A stretch of 10,049 nucleotides of DNA from assembly GCA_030037405.1 (NCBI GenBank), contig JASHRK010000168.1:1-10049 (forward strand), written 5' to 3'. This stretch comes from Acidimicrobiales bacterium. GTDB taxonomy: Bacteria > Actinomycetota > Acidimicrobiia > Acidimicrobiales > Bog-793. The notes under the pieces were generated by a model. That model worked only from the letters and a program-made list of their open reading frames with translations, was not told the origin of the DNA and did no database searches. Both the position numbers and the translations under genes were made by a program. Shown here one piece after another: positions 5,021 through 10,049 of the stretch (the stretch's first letter is position 1; each line of letters opens with the position of its first letter).

Positions 5021-8000
5021 GTGGTAACCCTGACTCGACCGGACTCGCCGTACGTCGACCTCGTGCGAGAGCGCGTGGTTATATTCGACGGCGCCACGGG
5101 GACGAACCTGCAGCTCAGAGAGCTCAGCGCCGAGGACTTCGGCGGCGAAGCGTACGAGGGCTGCAACGAGATGCTCGTCCTCACGAGGCCTGACGTCGTC
5201 AGGGACCTCCACCGCTCGTTCCTGGACGTCGGGGTCGACGTCGTCGAGACGGACAGCTTCGGCGCCTTCTCTGTCGTGCTGGGCGAGTACGGCTTGGCGG
5301 AGCGGGCGGGCGAGCTCGCCGCCGAAGCAGCGAGGCTCGCGAAGGAGGTGGCCCACGACTACTCGACCCCGGAGCGCCGGCGTTTCGTCGCCGGTTCGAT
5401 CGGCCCGGGCACGAAGCTGCCGACTCTCGGCCAGATCTCCTTCGCCGACCTGCGGAGCTCCTACGAAGAGCTTGCCGACGGATTGCTCGAAGGCGGTGCC
5501 GACCTCCTTCTCGTCGAGACGAGCTACGACCTCCTGCAGGCGAAGGCGGCCATCCAGGCGTGCCGGCGAGCCATGGGCCGCGCCGGCAGGATTGTGCCCG
5601 TCCAGGTACAGGTGACGATCGAGCTCACGGGACGCATGCTGCTCGGTACGGAGATCTCTGCGGCTCTCACCGCCCTCGAGGCGATGAAGCCGGACGTTAT
5701 CGGGCTCAATTGCGCCACCGGGCCCGTCGAGATGTACGAGTCGCTCCGCTACCTGGCCGAACGGTCGGGGATCGCCATCTCGGCCATGCCCAACGCCGGC
5801 CTCCCGTCGGTCGTCGACGGCCGGATGAGCTACGACCTCACTCCCGAGGAGCTGGCCCGCCATGCCACGGCCTTCGTCGAGGAGATAGGCGTCGGAGTCG
5901 TCGGCGGCTGCTGCGGGACGACGCCCGAGCACCTGCAGCGGGTCGTCGAGGCCGTCTTCGGCAGGACCGCCAAGCAGAGAGCGCCCGTGCACGAGCCCTC
6001 GGCAGCGTCGCTCTACGGGAGCGTGGCCTTCGAGCAGGACACCTCTTGCCTCCTCATCGGAGAGCGCACGAACGCCAACGGCTCGAAGAAGTTCCGCGAG
6101 GCGATGCTCGCAGGCGACTGGGAGACGGCCGTCGCCATGGCGAAGGACCAGGTGCGAGAGGGCGCCCACCTCCTCGACGTTTGCGTCGACTACACGGGTG
6201 CCAACGGCGTCGCCGACATGAACGAGATAGCCAGCCGCCTCGCCACCCAGTCGACGCTCCCCCTCGTCGTCGACACGACCGAGCCTGCCGTCGTCGAGTC
6301 CGCACTGCAGTGGCTCGGCGGGCGAGCCGTGCTCAACTCCGTCAACCTCGAGGACGGAGACGGTCCCGGCACGCGCCTCGATCGCTTTCTCACCCTCGCG
6401 AGCGAGTACGGGGCGGCCGTGATCTGCACCACCATCGACCAGGAGGGCCAGGCGCGCACGGCCGACTGGAAGCTCCGGGCCGCAAGGGCGATCCACGACC
6501 TAGCCCTGGGGCGCTACGGGCTCTCACCGGAGGACCTCCTCTTCGATCCCCTCGCCCTTCCCCTCTCTACGGGCATGGAGGAGTCGCGGCGAGACGGCAT
6601 CGAGACCATCGAGGCGATCGCCCGCATCAAGGAAGAGCTTCCGGGCGTGCACACGGTGCTCGGGCTCTCGAACGTCTCCTTTGGCCTCGCCCCCGCCGCC
6701 CGCCAGGTGCTGAACTCGGTCTTCCTGCACGAGTGCATCCAGGCCGGGCTGGACGGCGCCATCGTGCACGCCGGGAAGATCCTCCCCCTGCACCGGATCG
6801 GCGACACCGAGAGAGACCTCTGCCTCGACCTTGTCTACGACAGGCGTCGCCCGCAGGACGGCTACGACCCCCTCGCTGCCCTCATCGCCCAATTCGACCA
6901 GGCGGACGGGTCGAGCGCGACGGCGCCCGAGGACCGCTCAGGCTGGGCCGTCGAGCGCCGCCTCGAGCAACGGATAGTCGACGGCGACCGCAACGGCCTC
7001 GAACCCGACCTGGACGAGGCACTGGCGGGAGGCTACCCGGCCCTCGACATCGTCAACGAGATGCTGTTGGCCGGCATGAAGACCGTCGGAGACCTCTTCG
7101 GCTCGGGCAAGATGCAGCTGCCCTTCGTCCTCCAGTCCGCCGAGACGATGAAGTCGGCCGTGGCCCACCTCGAGCCTCACATGGACCACAGCGAGACGGG
7201 GGCAGGCAAGGGGACCGTCGTCCTTGCCACCGTCAAAGGCGACGTCCACGACATAGGGAAGAACCTCGTCGACATCATCCTCACGAACAACGGCTACACG
7301 GTCCACAACCTCGGCATCAAGGTCCCAATCTCGGAGATGTTGAAGAGGGCGGACGAGGTCTCGGCCGACGCCATCGGGATGAGCGGCCTCCTCGTCAAGT
7401 CGACGCTCGTCATGCGCGAGAACCTCGAGGAGCTGAACCGCCTCGGCAAGCAGACATACCCGATCATCCTCGGCGGCGCCGCCCTCACCCGCAGCTATGT
7501 CGAGAAGGACCTGCGCGACGTCTACGAGGGCAAGGTGTTCTACGGCAAGGACGCCTTCGAAGGCCTCCACACCCTCGACAGGCTGATGGAGATAAAGCGA
7601 TCCGGCAACGATGATCCGACCTTCGGCACGGAGCGTTCCGGCCGTGTCCTCCCCCAGCGGAACTCGGCGAAGCTGCAAGAGGTCGATCCGTCCACGCTCC
7701 CTCCCCGCTCCCCGGAGGTGGAGGAGGACAACGAGGTGTTCGTGCCCCCCTTCATCGGGAGCAGGGTCGCAAAAGGGCTGCCCCTCGACGACGTGTCCGC
7801 CTTCTTGAACGAGACGGCGCTCTTCCGCAACCAGTGGGGTTACCGTCCGCTCGAGGGCGAGCCGGACGCCGACTTCAAAGAGCGCGTGCGCGCAGAGCTG
7901 CGAGCCCGCCTGGACGAAGCGAAGGCGGAAGGCGTGCTCGTGCCGTCGGTCGTGTGGGGGTACTTCCCCGCAAACTCGGACGGCAACGACCTCGTCATCT

Positions 8001-8521
8001 ACACCGACGAGACTCGCTCTTTGGAGCGCATGCGTTTCTCGCTCCCCCGCCAGCGAAAAGAGCCATACCTCTGCATAGCCGACTTCTTCAGGGCTGTCTC
8101 CTCTGGCGAGGCCGACTACGTCGCCTTCCAGCTGACGACGATGGGGGCGGCCGCCTCGGAGAGGACGGCAGAGCTCTTCAAGACCGACCACTACGTCGAC
8201 TACCTGAGCCTGCATGGCCTCTCGGTAGAGATGACAGAGGCGCTCGCCGAGTTGTGGCACAGGAGGATCAGGGAGGAGTGGGGCTTTGCCGGGGAGGACG
8301 GTCCGACGCTGCAGGGCTTGTTCCGCCAGCAGCACCGGGGAGGGAGGTACTCCTTCGGCTACCCGGCCTGCCCCGACCTCGAGGACAACGCCAAGGTGGT
8401 GGAGCTGCTCGAAGGAGGGCGCATCGGCGTCAGCGTAAGCGAGGGGTTCCAGCTCTTCCCCGAGCAGACGACACTCGCCATCGTCTGCCACCACCCCAGG
8501 GCCAAGTACTTCGTCGCCTGA
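5021..8521 (+). CDS. metH: Cobalamin-dependent methionine synthase MetH
   Basis: A full-length 1166-residue protein that transfers a methyl group from 5-methyltetrahydrofolate through cobalamin to homocysteine in the cytoplasm. The homocysteine domain (about 1-320) begins with 'VVIFDGATGTNLQ' and has the zinc cysteines C231 (GLNCATGP) and C297/C298 (GGCCGTTP). The folate domain (about 335-610) starts at LIGERTNANGS (345-355). The helical cap lies at about 640-720. The cobalamin domain has GDVHDIGKN with D741 and H743, the expected axial ligand. After a linker (about 863-900), the SAM-binding activation domain keeps R1109 and Y1114 in RYSFGYPACPD, so reactivation of oxidised cobalamin should work. 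All domains and key residues are intact. GTG 5021 is the only upstream start: an in-frame TGA lies at 4994-4996. No ribosome binding site is well placed, so a short-leader or leaderless message is possible. Confidence 0.97.
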   Translation: MVTLTRPDSPYVDLVRERVVIFDGATGTNLQLRELSAEDFGGEAYEGCNEMLVLTRPDVVRDLHRSFLDVGVDVVETDSFGAFSVVLGEYGLAERAGELAAEAARLAKEVAHDYSTPERRRFVAGSIGPGTKLPTLGQISFADLRSSYEELADGLLEGGADLLLVETSYDLLQAKAAIQACRRAMGRAGRIVPVQVQVTIELTGRMLLGTEISAALTALEAMKPDVIGLNCATGPVEMYESLRYLAERSGIAISAMPNAGLPSVVDGRMSYDLTPEELARHATAFVEEIGVGVVGGCCGTTPEHLQRVVEAVFGRTAKQRAPVHEPSAASLYGSVAFEQDTSCLLIGERTNANGSKKFREAMLAGDWETAVAMAKDQVREGAHLLDVCVDYTGANGVADMNEIASRLATQSTLPLVVDTTEPAVVESALQWLGGRAVLNSVNLEDGDGPGTRLDRFLTLASEYGAAVICTTIDQEGQARTADWKLRAARAIHDLALGRYGLSPEDLLFDPLALPLSTGMEESRRDGIETIEAIARIKEELPGVHTVLGLSNVSFGLAPAARQVLNSVFLHECIQAGLDGAIVHAGKILPLHRIGDTERDLCLDLVYDRRRPQDGYDPLAALIAQFDQADGSSATAPEDRSGWAVERRLEQRIVDGDRNGLEPDLDEALAGGYPALDIVNEMLLAGMKTVGDLFGSGKMQLPFVLQSAETMKSAVAHLEPHMDHSETGAGKGTVVLATVKGDVHDIGKNLVDIILTNNGYTVHNLGIKVPISEMLKRADEVSADAIGMSGLLVKSTLVMRENLEELNRLGKQTYPIILGGAALTRSYVEKDLRDVYEGKVFYGKDAFEGLHTLDRLMEIKRSGNDDPTFGTERSGRVLPQRNSAKLQEVDPSTLPPRSPEVEEDNEVFVPPFIGSRVAKGLPLDDVSAFLNETALFRNQWGYRPLEGEPDADFKERVRAELRARLDEAKAEGVLVPSVVWGYFPANSDGNDLVIYTDETRSLERMRFSLPRQRKEPYLCIADFFRAVSSGEADYVAFQLTTMGAAASERTAELFKTDHYVDYLSLHGLSVEMTEALAELWHRRIREEWGFAGEDGPTLQGLFRQQHRGGRYSFGYPACPDLEDNAKVVELLEGGRIGVSVSEGFQLFPEQTTLAIVCHHPRAKYFVA

Positions 8522-8526
8522 CGGGG

Positions 8527-8577
8527 GACGGGGCACGGGACGAGGGCAGGGGACGAGGGCGGGGGGCGAGGGCAGGG
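8527..8577 (+). repeat. G-rich tandem repeat, 13-base unit, possible G-quadruplex
   Basis: Three head-to-tail 13-base units lie at 8539-8551, 8552-8564 and 8565-8577, consensus GACGAGGGCAGGG. A diverged 12-base copy precedes them at 8527-8538. With the GGGGG at 8523-8527, nine runs of three or more G occur on the coding strand, separated by one to four bases. This fits the usual G-quadruplex pattern. It begins just after the metH stop and lies before the thioredoxin-like gene. Confidence 0.8.
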
Positions 8578-8606
8578 TCACCCGGCACACTCGCCCCATG
8601 AGGGCG
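8563..8606 (+). terminator. Hairpin pair after metH, possible terminator or leader structure
   Basis: GGGGCGAG (8563-8570) pairs perfectly over eight bases with CTCGCCCC (8590-8597); a small GGG-TCA-CCC lies in its loop (8575-8583). CGCCC (8592-8596) can instead pair with GGGCG (8602-8606), and the two structures exclude each other. There is no T-run, so simple intrinsic termination is uncertain. The first stem also uses part of the G-rich repeat. Confidence 0.35.
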
Positions 8607-8620
8607 CTACCGTCCAGATC

Positions 8621-9358
8621 ATGACCGCAAGAGACGTCACGGACGAGACCTTCGAGGCAGATGTCCTGGAGCGCTCAGAGACGACGCCCGTGATCGTCGA
8701 CCTCTGGGCGCCCTGGTGCGGGCCATGCCGGACGCTCGGGCCCATCATCGAGCAGGCAGTCGAGGCCACGGGCGGCGAGGTCGTCCTCGCCAAGGTGAAC
8801 GTGGACGAAAATCCCCGCGTCTCTGCAATCTTCGGGGTGCAATCGATACCGGCCGTCTTCGCCATAAGCCGCCAGCAGGTGATCGATCGTTTCGTCGGCG
8901 CTCTGCCGATGCCCGCTGTCGAGGCCTTCGTCGAGAAGGTGCGGGAAGCCTCCCGACCGAGCGAAGCAGAGACACTACTCGCCGCCGGCGACGAAGCCTC
9001 CCTGCGCAAGGCACTCGAGCTCGAGCCGGCGAACGAGCGGGTGATCGAGGCGCTCGCCGGCGCCCTCGTCGACCGGGGTGACACCGAAGGCGCCGCCGAG
9101 GCTCTCGAACTGCTCGAGCGCATCCCGGAGACGACAACCACCCGTCACCTCGCCGCCCTTGCCCGGACAGGTGGTGGAGCTGCGAGCACGGAGGGAGACG
9201 CCGGGGAGAACCTGGAGGACCACCTCGAGGCGCTCCTTGAGCGCGTCCCTTCCGACGACGACGCCAGGCAGGAGATCGTGGACCTCATCGAGACGATGGA
9301 CGGGGAGGATCCCCGCCGCGAGCACTACCGGCGGGCACTGTCGGCCAAGCTCTTCTGA
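8621..9358 (+). CDS. ybbN: Thioredoxin-domain protein with TPR-like C-terminus (YbbN/CnoX type)
   Basis: A 245-residue cytoplasmic protein, twice the size of plain thioredoxin. The N-terminal thioredoxin fold (about 1-108) has the full active site W32-C33-G34-P35-C36 and the cis-proline P77 in VQSIPAVF. The C-terminal half (about 115-245) is helical and acidic, with 'EAETLLAAGDEASLRKALELEPANERVIEALAGALVDRGD' and similar stretches like degenerate tetratricopeptide repeats. This layout is that of YbbN/CnoX, a chaperone-linked thioredoxin-like protein. E. coli CnoX lacks the CxxC pair, whereas this one keeps it, so it should be redox-active. ATG 8621 has no good ribosome binding site: GAGGG is 16 bases away. 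A tiny ORF ends in an ATGA overlap with it. The next gene begins five bases after the stop, so those two are probably one operon. A link with metH, 99 bases upstream, is possible but unproven. Confidence 0.88.
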   Translation: MTARDVTDETFEADVLERSETTPVIVDLWAPWCGPCRTLGPIIEQAVEATGGEVVLAKVNVDENPRVSAIFGVQSIPAVFAISRQQVIDRFVGALPMPAVEAFVEKVREASRPSEAETLLAAGDEASLRKALELEPANERVIEALAGALVDRGDTEGAAEALELLERIPETTTTRHLAALARTGGGAASTEGDAGENLEDHLEALLERVPSDDDARQEIVDLIETMDGEDPRREHYRRALSAKLF

Positions 9359-9363
9359 CCACG

Positions 9364-10049
9364 GTGCTGCGGCTCGGCTCGAAGTCCTTTGACACGACGA
9401 CGTTCGCACTCGTCATGGGGATCGCGAACCGGACGACGGACTCCTTCTACGACAAGGGGTCGTACTTCTCCTTCGACCGCTTCCTGCAGCACTGCGACAG
9501 GCTCGTGAGCGAAGGCGCAGACGTCCTCGACATCGGCGGAGTCAAGGCCGGCCCTGGCGAGGAGATCTCGACCGAAGAGGAGCTCGAGCGCGTGATCCCC
9601 GCCGTGCTGGCGGTGGCCGAGCGTTTCGACGTCCCGATCTCCGTCGACACCTGGCGGGGCAGCGTGGCGAGAGAGGCGTTCGCGAGCGGCGCCGTGCTCG
9701 GCAACGACATCAGCGGTTTCTCCGACGACACCTACCTCCCGGCGGCCGCCGAGCTCGGCGCTTCCGACGTCGCCACCCACATCCGCTTGGCCCCCCGAGT
9801 CGCCGACCCCGACCCCCACTACGACGACGTGGTGGAGACGGTCGCCGGGCGCCTTCGCGAGCTCGCCAGGCGGGCCGAGGATGCCGGCGTGGACCGCTGC
9901 CGCATCGTCGTCGACGCCGGGCTCGACCTCGGCAAGACCACGCACCACTCTCTCGCCCTTCTCGGCGCCTCCAGGCGACTGGCCTCTCTCGGTTACCCCC
10001 TCCTGCTCTCGGCCTCTAACAAGACGTTTCTCGGAGATACGTTCGGGCT
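9364..10049 (+). CDS. folP2: FolP2-type dihydropteroate synthase homolog, 3' end beyond window
   Basis: An open frame from GTG 9364 to the window end gives 228 residues of a TIM-barrel DHPS relative. DHPS joins 6-hydroxymethyl-dihydropterin pyrophosphate and p-aminobenzoate in folate synthesis. Conserved here are MGI (18-20), N22, D26-S27-F28, D95 in SVDTW, N114-D115, D184 and K191. Changed are loop 2, GGESTRPG to GGVKAGPG (58-65), which loses the Thr-Arg that bind the substrate, and the SRK motif, now S218-N219-K220. These differences, with 'NRTTDSFYDKG', match the FolP2 proteins of mycobacteria (M. tuberculosis Rv1207 type) as I recall them; M. leprae FolP2 is reported to lack DHPS activity. 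The true role of FolP2 is not known to me. The start lies five bases after the thioredoxin-like stop, implying co-transcription. ATG 9415 is a later start but would remove the first barrel strand. Confidence 0.88.
   Translation, partial: MLRLGSKSFDTTTFALVMGIANRTTDSFYDKGSYFSFDRFLQHCDRLVSEGADVLDIGGVKAGPGEEISTEEELERVIPAVLAVAERFDVPISVDTWRGSVAREAFASGAVLGNDISGFSDDTYLPAAAELGASDVATHIRLAPRVADPDPHYDDVVETVAGRLRELARRAEDAGVDRCRIVVDAGLDLGKTTHHSLALLGASRRLASLGYPLLLSASNKTFLGDTFG

Noticed and set aside
4973..6496. Long open frame on the minus strand through the first half of metH.
   Set aside because: It is a low-complexity, Arg/Gly/Val/Asp-rich mirror of high-GC codon use, with no family motif; the metH frame is unambiguous.
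5560..7614. Long plus-strand frame of 684 codons inside metH.
   Set aside because: The translation is an Arg/Pro-rich repeat-like composition caused by GC-rich third positions shifted out of frame; it has no domain.
6938..8599. 553-codon minus-strand frame opposite the second half of metH.
   Set aside because: It is antisense to the conserved cobalamin and activation domains and shows only the mirrored codon bias.

Overview
The window is high-GC DNA with dense same-strand genes, frequent GTG starts and protein families typical of Actinobacteria. I would guess a deep-branching lineage such as Acidimicrobiia. The FolP2-type protein and a small conserved hypothetical protein support the phylum; the class is inference. 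I see no mobile element, CRISPR array, tRNA or rRNA.

Left block (1-2635, + strand): the C-terminus of a zinc-type (MDR) dehydrogenase/quinone reductase, an atypical short-chain dehydrogenase lacking the YxxxK motif, and a Tat-exported family-5 solute-binding protein. Short gaps suggest one transcript, perhaps for uptake and oxidation of an organic substrate; no permease or ATPase gene is visible. Two near-identical GC-rich hairpins follow, in the convergent gap with the next gene.

Middle block (2686-4969): an Lrp/AsnC regulator on the minus strand is divergent from a ketol-acid reductoisomerase (KARI) paralog on the plus strand. The paralog keeps the metal-binding Asp/Glu but has lost the His and Lys of the true enzyme. 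The regulator appears to have a tiny coupled upstream ORF. A small conserved actinobacterial protein of unknown function follows, with a strong ribosome binding site.

Right block (5021-10049, + strand): full-length cobalamin-dependent methionine synthase (MetH), a G-rich 13-bp tandem repeat, a thioredoxin-TPR protein of the YbbN/CnoX type with an intact CGPC site, and, 5 bases later, a FolP2-type dihydropteroate synthase homolog that runs off the window end.

Three genes (SDR, KARI paralog, FolP2 homolog) keep a metabolic fold but have changed catalytic residues. No clearly new multi-gene system stands out. The best leads are the Lrp/KARI-paralog pair, the G-rich repeat after metH, and the FolP2-type gene.
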